64,000 bases of DNA, from the NCBI RefSeq assembly GCF_002975275.1, contig NZ_PCOQ01000004.1, forward strand, positions 186,001 to 250,000. Reading direction: 5' to 3'. Position numbers and translations under genes: made by a program. Below, piece after piece: positions 1 through 8,809 of the stretch (its first letter is position 1; every line of letters starts with the position of its first letter). The notes beneath the pieces were generated by a model, which did no database searches, had not been told where the DNA came from, and worked only from the letters and a program-made list of their open reading frames with translations. This DNA is from Achromobacter sp. MYb9 (GTDB taxonomy: Bacteria > Pseudomonadota > Gammaproteobacteria > Burkholderiales > Burkholderiaceae_B).

Positions 1-483
1 CGGATAGACGTCCGCCTTGTCGCGCAATCCCACCATGTCCAGCAGCGCCTCGACCCGCCCACGCGCGGCGGCGGGCGCAACGCCTGCCACGCGCAGCGGC
101 AGCGCGACGTTCTCGGCCACGGTCTTGGCGGAAAGCAGATTGAAGTGCTGGAAGATCATGCCAATGCGGCGGCGCAGGCCCACCAGCGCATGCTCGTCCA
201 GCTGGCCCACATCCACGCCGTCCACCAGCACGCGGCCGGCGGAGGGCCGTTCCAGCATGTTGATGGAACGCAGCAACGTGGATTTTCCCGCCCCGCTGCG
301 CCCGATGATGCCGAAGACCTCGCCGCGCGCAACCTGGAACGACACATCGGACAGCGCCGCCACCGTGCCCTGCGCGCTTTGATACCGCTTTTGCAGCCCC
401 TCGAAGACGATATGGGCGTCAGGCCCTGGCCCCTGGCCGGCAGCCGCCACGGCGGAACCCGGCTTGGAAAATTCGTGCTGCAT
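1..483 (-). CDS. metN: Methionine ABC transporter ATP-binding protein MetN (3' end cut by window)
   Basis: This is the cytoplasmic ATPase of the D/L-methionine importer. The visible 161 residues form the N-terminal half of an ABC ATPase: Walker [10 protein letters not shown] at residues 61-69 and a Q-loop MIFQHFNLL near residue 115. The signature motif, Walker B and the C-terminal methionine-sensing ACT-like domain would lie left of the window. The start codon sits one base after the metQ stop, so the two are cotranscribed in the order metQ-metN. The assignment rests on the MetN-like N-terminal half plus the adjacent NlpA-family binding protein. An unusually long leader of about 25 residues precedes the ATPase fold, so a later start is possible. 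Confidence 0.88.
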   Translation of the reverse strand, partial: MQHEFSKPGSAVAAAGQGPGPDAHIVFEGLQKRYQSAQGTVAALSDVSFQVARGEVFGIIGRSGAGKSTLLRSINMLERPSAGRVLVDGVDVGQLDEHALVGLRRRIGMIFQHFNLLSAKTVAENVALPLRVAGVAPAAARGRVEALLDMVGLRDKADVYP

Positions 484-484
484 C

Positions 485-1357
485 TTAGAAAACCGGGATC
501 ACGGAGCCTTCGTACTTGCTCAGGATGAACTGGCGGACTTCTTCCGAGTGGTAGGCCTTGATCAATTCGGGCACCCATGGCGCGTTCTTGTCTTTTTCAC
601 GCACGGCAATGATGTTCACGTAGGGATTGTTTTCCTTCTTCTCCACCGCGATGCCGTCACGCGTGGCGATCAAACCGGCCTGGTAGGCGAAGCTGTTGAC
701 GATGGCGGCGGCGTCCACGTCCGGCAACGAACGCGCCAGCACCACGGACGCGCTCTCGACGAAATTCAGCTTCTTCGGATTGGCGGTCACGTCGGCCAGC
801 GTCGCGGTGCCAGTCGCCGGGTCGAAGCCGTCTTTCAGCGTGATCAAGCCATGGTCGCGCAATATCACCAGCGCGCGGGTCTGGTTGCTGGGGTCGTTCG
901 GAATGCCGACGCGCGCGCCGTCCGGCAGATCCTTCAACGACTTGTATTGCTTGGAATAGAACGCGATGGGCGAGATCAGCGTGTTCGCCACCGGCACCAG
1001 CTTGTAGCCGCGCTGCTTGATCTGGTCGTTCAGAAAAGGGATGTGCTGGAAGGCATTCGCTTCCAGGTCGCCGTTGTTCAACGCTTCGTTGGGGCTGGCG
1101 GTGCCCGTGATGACCACGGGTTCGACGGCCAGGCCGTTCTTCTTGGCCACCTGCGTAACCACTTCCCAGATCTGCTCGTCGACACCGCCACGCACGCCCA
1201 CTTTCAGCGGCTTGGGATCAGCGGAAAACGCCGGGCCATGGAACATCGCGGCAGAGGCCAGCACGGCGCCCAGCAGCGCCTTGAGGACGAGGCGCGTCCG
1301 CCTGACGGGCGCGGTCCGGCCCTGCGCGGCGCGCGCACCTTGAAAACGGGTAGTCAT
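485..1357 (-). CDS. metQ: MetQ/NlpA-family methionine-binding protein
   Basis: Periplasmic substrate-binding protein of the methionine importer, 290 residues. An N-terminal arginine-rich segment and hydrophobic core (about residues 22-45) end in a PAFSA-type signal-peptidase I site. No lipobox cysteine is present, although many MetQ proteins are lipoproteins, so it is either soluble or retained by an uncleaved signal. The mature part has the NlpA family pattern: [14 protein letters not shown] at the start, the [19 protein letters not shown] segment, and the [12 protein letters not shown] substrate-loop motif. It lies directly upstream of metN, whereas E. coli has metNIQ. Start as given; a later Met would shorten the signal sequence. 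Confidence 0.88.
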   Translation of the reverse strand: MTTRFQGARAAQGRTAPVRRTRLVLKALLGAVLASAAMFHGPAFSADPKPLKVGVRGGVDEQIWEVVTQVAKKNGLAVEPVVITGTASPNEALNNGDLEANAFQHIPFLNDQIKQRGYKLVPVANTLISPIAFYSKQYKSLKDLPDGARVGIPNDPSNQTRALVILRDHGLITLKDGFDPATGTATLADVTANPKKLNFVESASVVLARSLPDVDAAAIVNSFAYQAGLIATRDGIAVEKKENNPYVNIIAVREKDKNAPWVPELIKAYHSEEVRQFILSKYEGSVIPVF

Positions 1358-1499
1358 GATGGAATCGCCTCTAAGTCAATGCAGTTATGAGAGAGACGAT
1401 TCTAGGGACGGCCCCGGCGGCCACGAACGAATACTTCGTTGAGTCCTTATTACGGGGATCTTTGGATATGGCCGGTCGGCATAAGCCGGCCGCGCCGGA

Positions 1500-1925
1500 T
1501 CAGAACGGTTTGACGACGACCAGCGTCACGATGACCGCGCACGCGATGACGGTGAACGGGGCGTAGAGATCCACCGCGGGGGGCCGCTTCGGGCTGCCAT
1601 TGGCCATACGGCGCAACGCGGCGCTTTGAATGCCCAGCAAGGCGGACAAGGCCAACGCGATGCCGACCTTGACCCAGATCCAGTGCATGGCGAACCAGCC
1701 GAAGGTCATTGCCAGATGCAGGCCGATCAACCACGAGACGACCATTGCCGGGGTGGTCACCCACAGCGTCCAGCGGCGCAGCGCGCCCAGCATCTTGCGT
1801 TCTTTCGGCGCGTCGTCGCCGTCTTGCGGCTGTGACGACAGCAGGAACAGCGAAACAAACAGCGAGCCGACGATCCAGGCGACAACGGCCGCCACGTGGG
1901 CCATCTTGAGAAGTTGGTATGTCAT
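1500..1925 (-). CDS. CopD/HemJ-like integral membrane protein
   Basis: About 141 residues with four predicted membrane helices. The N-terminus MTYQLLKMAHVAAVVAWIVG carries the early histidine, and the later TPAMVVSWLIGL and WIWVKVGIALALSAL segments match the CopD/HemJ-like superfamily, which holds copper-resistance membrane proteins and the HemJ-type protoporphyrinogen oxidase. The frame is open for 23 more codons upstream, but the Met at 1925 begins the conserved helix; no clear Shine-Dalgarno separates the candidates. It stands alone between metQ and a lipoprotein gene, so context does not decide its role. HemJ-like oxidase and copper-related membrane protein are both possible. Confidence 0.6.
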   Translation of the reverse strand: MTYQLLKMAHVAAVVAWIVGSLFVSLFLLSSQPQDGDDAPKERKMLGALRRWTLWVTTPAMVVSWLIGLHLAMTFGWFAMHWIWVKVGIALALSALLGIQSAALRRMANGSPKRPPAVDLYAPFTVIACAVIVTLVVVKPF

Positions 1926-2021
1926 GGCCGGCATTATCGCCGCAAGCGCGCAACCTGAAGCGCCGCCCGTCGTCGCCGATTTGCGCCAGGGCAAATCGGC
2001 GTCGCGCGGTTCAGGCGCGGG

Positions 2022-2891
2022 CTAGTTGCCGGGCGCGGGCGGTGTGGCGGCAGGCGGCGTATCCGCCACGGCAGGCGTGGCGGCTGGCGCCACCGTGGCA
2101 GCGGCCGGTGGCGTGACCGCAGGCGTCGGCTTGGCCGCGCCGGTTTCCGTACTGCCCGGCGTCGGCGGCGATGCCGCGCGGTCCGGCGCGGCCGGCAAGG
2201 CCGGCTTGTCGCCTGCTGCGGCGGGGCCGTTGGCGACGGCCGGGTTGAGCGTGTCGGCGGGAGCATCCGGCGCGACGACCGGATCCGCAGGCGGCGTGGA
2301 AGGCTTGGGCGCGTTGCCGCGACCGCGTGCCGGCGGCGCCGCATGCGGCGCGGCGGCCGCTTCGGCGTCCGGCAGGAAACGCTGCAGAAGCTGGAAGAAG
2401 CCTTCGTAGAATTTCGGCCGCGACACGGTCTGGCTGGCCGTCTTGACCAAGGAGTCGTCGCTGGATCCGAACGGCATGGACACCTGGCCCAGCACGCTCA
2501 CGCCCACGCTGGCGGAACTGCTCGTGCGCTTGATCGAGTAGCGGTCCTGCACGGCGTTGGCGAACACCGTGGCGCGCTGGTTGGCGCTGCCGTCCGAGGC
2601 GCAGTCGATGTTGAAATTGATCTGGGTATGCTGGCCGTCTTCACCCTGGAAGTTCTTGTGCCCGGACACCCGCGCCGCATCGAAGCGGTCGATGTTGTAG
2701 CCCTGGCTCAGCAAGGCGCGGCGGCCCGCATCGCAGGCGGTGACGCTGGCAGTGGGGAACGTACGCGAGAATACGTCGTTCTGGGTGAAATCCTCTCGTT
2801 CGTAGGCCGGCTTAGGGGCGGTACATCCCACCAAGACGACCGAGAGGACGGCGAACAGCGGCAAAGAAACACGACGGGCAACACAGCGCAT
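2022..2891 (-). CDS. DUF2242-type lipoprotein with Ala/Pro-rich tail
   Basis: A 289-residue predicted outer-membrane or periplasmic lipoprotein. The start at 2891 gives a compact signal peptide ending in the lipobox LVGC; a Met nine codons earlier is less suitable. The folded part (about residues 25-165) contains ACDAGRRALLSQGYNI, INFNIDCASDG and a serine-rich strand, which match the DUF2242 family of unknown function. The last 110 residues are almost entirely Ala, Pro, Thr and Val and look disordered, perhaps a cell-wall-spanning tether. No neighbour suggests a partner. Confidence 0.7.
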   Translation of the reverse strand: MRCVARRVSLPLFAVLSVVLVGCTAPKPAYEREDFTQNDVFSRTFPTASVTACDAGRRALLSQGYNIDRFDAARVSGHKNFQGEDGQHTQINFNIDCASDGSANQRATVFANAVQDRYSIKRTSSSASVGVSVLGQVSMPFGSSDDSLVKTASQTVSRPKFYEGFFQLLQRFLPDAEAAAAPHAAPPARGRGNAPKPSTPPADPVVAPDAPADTLNPAVANGPAAAGDKPALPAAPDRAASPPTPGSTETGAAKPTPAVTPPAAATVAPAATPAVADTPPAATPPAPGN

Positions 2892-2994
2892 AGAAGGTCC
2901 TGCTTGGAGCAACGACAAGCATTATCGGCCAAGAATGAAAATCCTTATCAGGGACGCATTGCGCGGTGATACGTTGAAACAAATTTAGCCGCGC

Positions 2995-3981
2995 CTAGGC
3001 GGTTTCGGCCACCCGGATGCACCGCACCTCGTGCCCCGGGGCAATGGGCTCGATATCAGGCACCGCCGCCTGGCAGCGCGGCTGGGCCAGGCCGCAACGC
3101 GGTGCGAACGAGCAGCCTGGCGGCAAAGCAGCCAGATCGGGCGGCGAGCCAGGAATCGTTTCAAGCCGTTGCCCTTTTTGCATCGCGCCGTGCGCCCTGC
3201 CCTTCAGCAGCGCCAGCGTGTACGGATGGCGCGGAGCGCGCAGCAGATCGGCCATGGCGCCCTGCTCGACGATCCGGCCGCCATACATGACGGCGACGCG
3301 GTCGGCGATTTCGGCCGCGGCTCCGATGTCATGCGTCACGAACACGATGGACAGACCCAGCTCGCGCTGCAGTTCGCGCAACAGCAGCAGGATCTGAATC
3401 TGAACGGTAGCGTCCAGCGCGGTGGTGGGCTCGTCGGCCAGCAGCACTTTGGGATCACAGGACAAGGCCAGCGCGATCATGGCGCGCTGACGCATGCCGC
3501 CGGACATCTCGTGCGGAAAGGCCTGCAGGCGGCGCTCGGGGCTGGGAATGCGCACCCGTTCAAACAGCGCCAAGGCATGCGCGCGCGCCTGTGCCGCCGT
3601 CTTGCCGGTATGCCGGCGCACCATCTCTTCGATTTGACGGCCGACGGTATAGACCGGGTCCAACGCCAGCAGCGGTTCCTGGAACACCATCGACACCACC
3701 GGCCCCCGCATGGCGGCCAATTCGCGAGCGCTCATCGCCAGCACGTCGCGCCCGTCCACGTGCATCTGGCCGCGCATGCGCGTGCGCCGCGGCGGATGCA
3801 AGCGCATCAATGCGCGCAGCGTCACGCTTTTGCCCGAGCCCGATTCGCCGATCAGCGCCACGGTTTCTCCGCGCCCCACATCCAGGCTCACGCCGTTCAG
3901 CGCCTGCACGGTCTTCGCGCCGGCCTGGAAAGCGACTTCCAGATTACGGATGCTGACCAGGGGTTGCGGGGCGGATGTCAT
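2995..3981 (-). CDS. dppD: Oligopeptide/dipeptide ABC transporter ATP-binding protein (DppD type)
   Basis: First of the paired cytoplasmic ATPases of a Dpp/Opp importer, 328 residues. Visible motifs are Walker A GESGSGKS, the Q-loop MVFQEPLLALDP, the signature SGGMRQR and Walker B KVLLADEPTTALD. The C-terminus has the oligopeptide-ATPase extension with cysteines (PPGCSFAPRCGLAQPRCQ) expected for the iron-sulfur-like motif of this subfamily. The reading frame extends upstream, but the Met at 3981 overlaps the stop of the preceding ATPase gene (ATGA), showing translational coupling. It is the last gene of the five-gene operon that starts at 8614. Confidence 0.92.
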   Translation of the reverse strand: MTSAPQPLVSIRNLEVAFQAGAKTVQALNGVSLDVGRGETVALIGESGSGKSVTLRALMRLHPPRRTRMRGQMHVDGRDVLAMSARELAAMRGPVVSMVFQEPLLALDPVYTVGRQIEEMVRRHTGKTAAQARAHALALFERVRIPSPERRLQAFPHEMSGGMRQRAMIALALSCDPKVLLADEPTTALDATVQIQILLLLRELQRELGLSIVFVTHDIGAAAEIADRVAVMYGGRIVEQGAMADLLRAPRHPYTLALLKGRAHGAMQKGQRLETIPGSPPDLAALPPGCSFAPRCGLAQPRCQAAVPDIEPIAPGHEVRCIRVAETA

Positions 3982-5036
3982 GTCGGCGCTCCTGAGGCGG
4001 CATAGCCGGAATCGGGTTGATGGATGAGGCAGCGCACGGCATGGCCGTCTCCGTGCCGCGTCATGGCGGGCGCCTGTTGCGCGCAGATCGCGCGGGCCTG
4101 GGCGCATCGCGTATGGAAGCGGCAGCCCGAAGGCGGATCGATGGGATTGGGCGGATCGCCCGACAGCGGCGCCGATTCCGTCCGCTGCCCCGGCTCCATG
4201 GACGGCATCGACCGCAGCAAGGCTTGCGTGTAGGGATGGCGCGGCGCGTCGAACACCTGGGCGACGGGCCCCAGTTCGACGACTTCACCCAGATACATGA
4301 CCATCACCCGGTCCGAGATATAGCGCACCACGTTCAGGTCATGGCTGATGAACAGGTACGTCAGCCCGAAATCGTCCTTCAGGTCCAGCAGCAGGTTCAG
4401 CACCTGCGCTTCCACGGATTTATCCAACGCCGATACCGCTTCGTCCAGGATGACCAGCCGCGGATGCAACGCCAGCGCGCGCGCGATATTTACGCGCTGG
4501 CGCTGGCCGCCGGATAACTCATGCGGGTAGCGCCCGGCGAAGCGCTGCGGGTCCAGGCCCACGCGGCCCAGCAAACCGCGCGCCACCGCGATGGCGTCGT
4601 TCCTGGCCGTGCCGTGCACCAGCGGACCGAAGGCGACGGAATCTTCGATGGTCATGCGCGGGTTCAGCGACGAATAGCTGTCCTGGAACACCATCTGCGT
4701 CTGCCGCCGGAATTCCCGCAATGCCAGCGCACGGGAGCCGACCGCGACACCGTCGAACACCAGTTCCCCGCGATCCTGGGCAATCAGCTGCATCACCAGC
4801 CGCGCCGTGGTCGATTTGCCGCATCCGGATTCGCCGACCACGCCAAGGGTTTCACCCTTTTTCACGTCGAAGTCAACGCCGTCCACCGCGCGCACGGCAT
4901 TGCCGCCGCGCTTGCGCGACAACAGATCCCGCTTGAGCGGGAAGTGCTTCACCAGGCCGCGCACGCTCAACAGCGGCTGGGCCGGCCCGCCCACATCGTC
5001 GTGGGCGGCGCGAGCCGTTTCGATCAGGGCGCTCAT
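3978..5036 (-). CDS. dppF: Oligopeptide/dipeptide ABC transporter ATP-binding protein (DppF type)
   Basis: Second ATPase of the importer, 352 residues. It carries Walker A GESGCGKST, Q-loop MVFQDSYSSLNP, signature SGGQRQR and Walker B LVILDEAVSALD, plus the C-terminal cysteine cluster GCRFHTRCAQARAIC typical of the DppF/OppF branch. The N-terminal GLVKHFPLKRDLL motif is also characteristic. The start at 5036 overlaps the dppC stop by ATGA, and the stop overlaps the next ATPase start, so permease and ATPases are translated as a coupled chain. Substrate cannot be told from the ATPase. Confidence 0.92.
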   Translation of the reverse strand: MSALIETARAAHDDVGGPAQPLLSVRGLVKHFPLKRDLLSRKRGGNAVRAVDGVDFDVKKGETLGVVGESGCGKSTTARLVMQLIAQDRGELVFDGVAVGSRALALREFRRQTQMVFQDSYSSLNPRMTIEDSVAFGPLVHGTARNDAIAVARGLLGRVGLDPQRFAGRYPHELSGGQRQRVNIARALALHPRLVILDEAVSALDKSVEAQVLNLLLDLKDDFGLTYLFISHDLNVVRYISDRVMVMYLGEVVELGPVAQVFDAPRHPYTQALLRSMPSMEPGQRTESAPLSGDPPNPIDPPSGCRFHTRCAQARAICAQQAPAMTRHGDGHAVRCLIHQPDSGYAASGAPT

Positions 5037-5929
5037 TCCTTGACCTCCATGGCGGACCGCAGGCCGTCGGACAGCAGGTTGAAAGACATGGACGTAATGA
5101 AGATCATCACGCCGGGCAACGCTGCCACCCAGGGCTGGGTGTAGATGGCGGTGCGCAGCGTATTCAGCATCAGCCCCCATTCGGGTTCGGGCGGCCGCAC
5201 GCCCAGGCCCAGGAACGACAGGCCGGACGCCAGGATCATGGACACAGAGATCAAGCTGGTCGAATACACGAAAATCGGTCCCAGCACGTTGGATAGCACG
5301 TGCGCCCGCACGATGGTGAACGGCGATGCGCCCGACGCCCGCGCGGCGTCGACATAGTCGCTGCGCCGCACCTGCGCGGTGACGCTCTCTGCCACGCGCA
5401 CGACCTGCGGGATGAACACGATGGTCAGCGAGACGATCGCGTTGAAGATGCCCGCCCCCAACGTGCCCGACAGTGCAATCGCCAGCAGCACGGACGGGAA
5501 CGCGTAGAACACGTCGACGACGCGCATGATGAGCGTGCTGGTCCAGCCGCCCGCGTATCCCGCCAGGATGCCGATGGCGCTACCGACGGCGAACGCCGCG
5601 ATCACCGGCACGATGCCCATGAACAGCGACAAGCGCGCGCCCAGCATCAGGCGCGAAAGCATGTCGCGGCCCAGTTCGTCGGCCCCCAACGGATAGCCTT
5701 CGGTGCCGATGGGCCGCAAGCGCTTGAGCATCGACGCCTGGAAAGGGTCGGCGGGAGAGATCCAGGGCGCCAGGATCGCCATGACGATCAGCCCAAGGAT
5801 GACGGCGCCGGCGGCCAGGGCCACGGGATCGCGGCGCAGGCGGCGCAACACGTTGGACCAGTAGCCGGGCGACCGGGTGACCGGCGCCGCGGCCGGCACG
5901 GCCGCCGCGCTAGCAAGGGAATGAGTCAT
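5033..5929 (-). CDS. dppC: ABC transporter permease, DppC type
   Basis: Inner-membrane permease of 298 residues with the OppC/DppC N-terminal region, first helix VALAAGAVILGLIVMAILAP, and about five more helices. The cytoplasmic EAA-type loop is seen as YVDAARASGASPFTIVRAHVL near residues 200-220, the contact site for the ATPases. It ends with the usual NLLSDGLRSAMEVKE tail. It starts four bases after dppB and overlaps the next ATPase start. Confidence 0.92.
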   Translation of the reverse strand: MTHSLASAAAVPAAAPVTRSPGYWSNVLRRLRRDPVALAAGAVILGLIVMAILAPWISPADPFQASMLKRLRPIGTEGYPLGADELGRDMLSRLMLGARLSLFMGIVPVIAAFAVGSAIGILAGYAGGWTSTLIMRVVDVFYAFPSVLLAIALSGTLGAGIFNAIVSLTIVFIPQVVRVAESVTAQVRRSDYVDAARASGASPFTIVRAHVLSNVLGPIFVYSTSLISVSMILASGLSFLGLGVRPPEPEWGLMLNTLRTAIYTQPWVAALPGVMIFITSMSFNLLSDGLRSAMEVKE

Positions 5930-5933
5930 GCGG

Positions 5934-6896
5934 TCAGCTCCTTTCGATACGCGGATCGAACAGGCCTTGCAGGATATCGACGGCCAGGTTCAAGACCACG
6001 AAGAACAGCGCCAGCACCAGGATCGTGCCCTGCAGCAGCGGCAAATCGCGCTGGAAGATCGCGGCGTTCAGCAGGAAGCCCGTGCCCGGCCAGGAAAAAA
6101 CGGTCTCGATCAGGATGGAACCGCCCAGCAGGTAGCCCAACTGCAGGCCCATCACGGCCAGCGCCGTGGGCGCGCAATTCTTGGCGACGTGCAAGAACAC
6201 GCCCAGGTCGGTCAGGCCGCGCGCGCGCAACCCCACCACGAATTCCTGCGACAGCGTCTCGGCCACCAGCGCGCGGACCGTGCGGGCGATGATGCCCATC
6301 GGAATCACCGACATGGTCACGGCCGGCAGGATCATGTGGCGGAAATGCGCCCAGTCCGCGACCCATTCGCCTGAACCGCCCGGCCCCGCGCCGGTGGGCG
6401 GCAGCCACATCAGCTGGGTCGAAAACACGATGACCAGCACCATGCCCAGCCAATAGTGGGGCACGCTGACGCCGACGACGGACACGAACGACGCCAGGCG
6501 GTCCATGAGCGAGTTGCGGTAGTAGCCGCCGACAAAGCCCAGGAACGCCCCGACCACGAAGCCCAGCATCGTCGCCAGACAGGCCAGCCGCAAGGTGTTG
6601 CCCACGGCGTTCAGCACTTCGGCGGCCACGGGGCGCCCCGTGGCGATGGAGGTGCCCAGATCGCCGTGCAACGCGCGCCACAGCCAGCCCGCGAACTGCT
6701 CGATCAGGGGCCGGTCGAAACCGTACAACTGCATCAACTGCCGCTGCAGGTCGGCGGACGCATCGGGCGGCAGGATCGACACCAACGGATCGCCGGGCGC
6801 CAGATGGATCAACAGGAAACAGAGCAGCGCGACCCCCGCCATGATGGGCAGGGCGTACACCACGCGCCGGAAGATGTAGGACAGCATAGGCGTCAC
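5934..6896 (-). CDS. dppB: ABC transporter permease, DppB type
   Basis: Inner-membrane permease of about 320 residues, partner of DppC. It has the N-terminal YIFRRVVYALPIMAGVALL helix, the family motif APGDPLVSILPPDAS, and the EAA-type loop VVGLRARGLTDLGVF about residue 225. Two starts are possible: GTG at 6896 or ATG at 6887, three codons later; neither has a convincing Shine-Dalgarno, and the ATG places the helix at the usual distance. A strong hairpin separates it from the binding-protein gene upstream. Confidence 0.9.
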   Translation of the reverse strand: MTPMLSYIFRRVVYALPIMAGVALLCFLLIHLAPGDPLVSILPPDASADLQRQLMQLYGFDRPLIEQFAGWLWRALHGDLGTSIATGRPVAAEVLNAVGNTLRLACLATMLGFVVGAFLGFVGGYYRNSLMDRLASFVSVVGVSVPHYWLGMVLVIVFSTQLMWLPPTGAGPGGSGEWVADWAHFRHMILPAVTMSVIPMGIIARTVRALVAETLSQEFVVGLRARGLTDLGVFLHVAKNCAPTALAVMGLQLGYLLGGSILIETVFSWPGTGFLLNAAIFQRDLPLLQGTILVLALFFVVLNLAVDILQGLFDPRIERS

Positions 6897-6906
6897 CGGC
6901 TAATGC

Positions 6907-6935
6907 GGGAAGGCCGCCGGGGCGGCCGCCTTCCC
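6907..6935. repeat. Intercistronic hairpin between dppA-like and dppB genes
   Basis: GGGAAGGCCGCC (6907-6918) can pair with GGCGGCCGCCTTCCC (6921-6935), leaving a very short loop. There is no T-run, so it is not a normal intrinsic terminator. Such structures after a binding-protein gene often stabilise its message or limit readthrough into the permease genes; that role is inferred here. Confidence 0.55.
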
Positions 6936-6946
6936 GGCGTTCAACG

Positions 6947-8614
6947 TCAATCCATCGACATCGTGGCGATATCGATGAACCAGCTCTTGGGCTGCACCAC
7001 GCCCTTGACCTTCGGAGACATCGCGCGCGGGCCGACGTCGTGCGCGATCCAGACGAACGGCGCTTCCTCCACCACGCGCGCATGCAGCTTTGCCAGCGCG
7101 GCGTCGCGTTCGACAGGCGTGAAGGTCGTGCGCGCATCTTTGATCAGACCGTCGATCTCGGCGTTGCCGAAGTAGCCCCAGTTGTTCGACGTGGGCGGGA
7201 AGGTCTTGGTGCTGGCGAACCGCACGATCGCGAAGAACGGATCCATGGCCGCAAAGCTGACGTTGATGGCGTCGCTGCCGTTGGCGGAAGGATCTTTCGC
7301 GCCCTTGCGCCAATTGGTGAACAGGGTGTTCCACTCCACCACGTCGAAGCTCACGTCGAAATAGCAGTCCTTCAGGTTCTGCTGCACGAACTCGTTCATG
7401 GGCAGCGGTTGCATCTGGCCCGAGCCCGACGCGGAAGTCTGCACCTTGACCTTCACCGGCTTGGCCTTGGAATAGCCCGCGTCCGTCATCAGCTTGCGCG
7501 CGGCATCCGGGTCGTACTTGATGTCGAACTTCGGGTTGCCCCACCAGGGGTGCCCCGGCGGCACGGTGCCTTTGGGCTCGGCCATCATGCCGCCCAGCAA
7601 CTGCTTAAGCTCGCCCCGGTTCACGCACAGGTTGGCAGCCTGGCGCACGCGCACGTCCAACCACGGAGACCCCTCCTTGAACGACAGCTGCCACGGCCAC
7701 ACGTGCGGCTGCTGGTTCGAATAGATCACGAACCCCCGGGCCTTGATCGCGTCGAACGCGTCGGGCGCCGGCGCCTCGATCCAGTCGACTTGGCCGGACA
7801 TCAACGCGGCGGTGCGGGAATTGGCCTCCGGCAGCGGCAGCATCACCACGCGGTCGATCTTCGGCCGGCGCTTCTCGTCCCAGTACGCGTCGTACTTGAC
7901 GACTTCCAACCGTTCACGCGGCACGAACTTGGCCATCTTGAACGGGCCGGTGCCCGCCGCATCCGCCGCAAACGCAGCCCAGGCCTTCTGCGACCGTTCG
8001 GCGGCGTCCGTGACGGACGCCGGCACCGCGGCCAACTTCTTTTGCCACTGCGCGGGCGACGCCATATACAGGTTGGTCAGATTGATCGGCAGAAACGAAT
8101 CCGGCTCGGACGTCTTAAGCTCCACCGTCAAGTCATCGATTTTGCGGGCCGACACCAACGTCGGCATGCGCGAGGCCGTCACGCCCACCTGGCTGGGGTC
8201 GAACTGCGGCGCGCTTTTATCCAGCACCTTGCCCACGTTCCACACCACGGCGTCCGCATTGAAATCCGATCCATCATGGAACTTCACGCCCGGCCGCAGC
8301 TTGAACACCCACTTCGTCTTGTCGGCGGCATCCACCTCCCAGGACAAGGCCAGGCCCGGAATCAACACGCTGGGCCCGTCCTGCTTCGACAGGTCCCACT
8401 GAGTCAGCCCGTCGTACATCGGAATACCGGTGAAGCGGTTGCCCTCGAACCCCTGGTCGGGCTGGCCGAGCGTGCGGGGAATGTCCCCTGCCGTCATGCC
8501 GATGCGCAACACCTTTTCGGCACGCGCCATGGCCGGCGTGAGGGCGGCGGCGCCTGCCGCCGTCAACGCCAGCGCGGCGGCCAGGGATTTGATGCGGATA
8601 CTCCGTGTCTGCAT
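6947..8614 (-). CDS. Family 5 extracellular solute-binding protein (DppA-like)
   Basis: Periplasmic binding protein of 555 residues that gives the Dpp-type importer its specificity. A Sec signal peptide (positive start, hydrophobic residues 10-27) ends at an AMARA-type site. The mature protein has SBP_bac_5 landmarks: KVLRIGMTAGDIP at the start, VFKLRPGVKFHDGSDFNADAV near residue 105, and MSGQVDWIEAPAPDAF. It is the first gene of the operon and ends 50 bases before dppB. Its nearest upstream gene on the same strand encodes a carbamoylase-type hydrolase, so N-substituted amino acids or small peptides are plausible ligands, but this is inference. Confidence 0.9.
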   Translation of the reverse strand: MQTRSIRIKSLAAALALTAAGAAALTPAMARAEKVLRIGMTAGDIPRTLGQPDQGFEGNRFTGIPMYDGLTQWDLSKQDGPSVLIPGLALSWEVDAADKTKWVFKLRPGVKFHDGSDFNADAVVWNVGKVLDKSAPQFDPSQVGVTASRMPTLVSARKIDDLTVELKTSEPDSFLPINLTNLYMASPAQWQKKLAAVPASVTDAAERSQKAWAAFAADAAGTGPFKMAKFVPRERLEVVKYDAYWDEKRRPKIDRVVMLPLPEANSRTAALMSGQVDWIEAPAPDAFDAIKARGFVIYSNQQPHVWPWQLSFKEGSPWLDVRVRQAANLCVNRGELKQLLGGMMAEPKGTVPPGHPWWGNPKFDIKYDPDAARKLMTDAGYSKAKPVKVKVQTSASGSGQMQPLPMNEFVQQNLKDCYFDVSFDVVEWNTLFTNWRKGAKDPSANGSDAINVSFAAMDPFFAIVRFASTKTFPPTSNNWGYFGNAEIDGLIKDARTTFTPVERDAALAKLHARVVEEAPFVWIAHDVGPRAMSPKVKGVVQPKSWFIDIATMSMD

Positions 8615-8637
8615 TGCGGTTCTCCAGGGGTCACGTG

Positions 8638-8678
8638 CACAGAGTTAGTACACAGAATTTGTATAAGCAAGTTCTGTG
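8638..8678. promoter_or_regulatory. Candidate operator upstream of the dppA-like gene
   Basis: A perfect 7-bp inverted repeat, CACAGAA (8651-8657) and TTCTGTG (8672-8678), has a 14-base spacer containing TTGTATAA. A third copy CACAGAG lies at 8638-8644. The block is 24-64 bases before the start of the binding-protein gene, where a repressor such as a GntR-type protein would act. No regulator gene is next to it, so the protein is unknown. Confidence 0.4.
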
Positions 8679-8809
8679 CCATATGCAGCGCATCGGAGCG
8701 CCCCGGCCATGGCCGGGGAAATGCAGTCAGGGACGGCGCGCGGGCCCAACCCGCGGCACCACGACAGCGCAAGATGCGCCGAGGTGGTGCGGGCATGCGC
8801 GCAAGCGGA

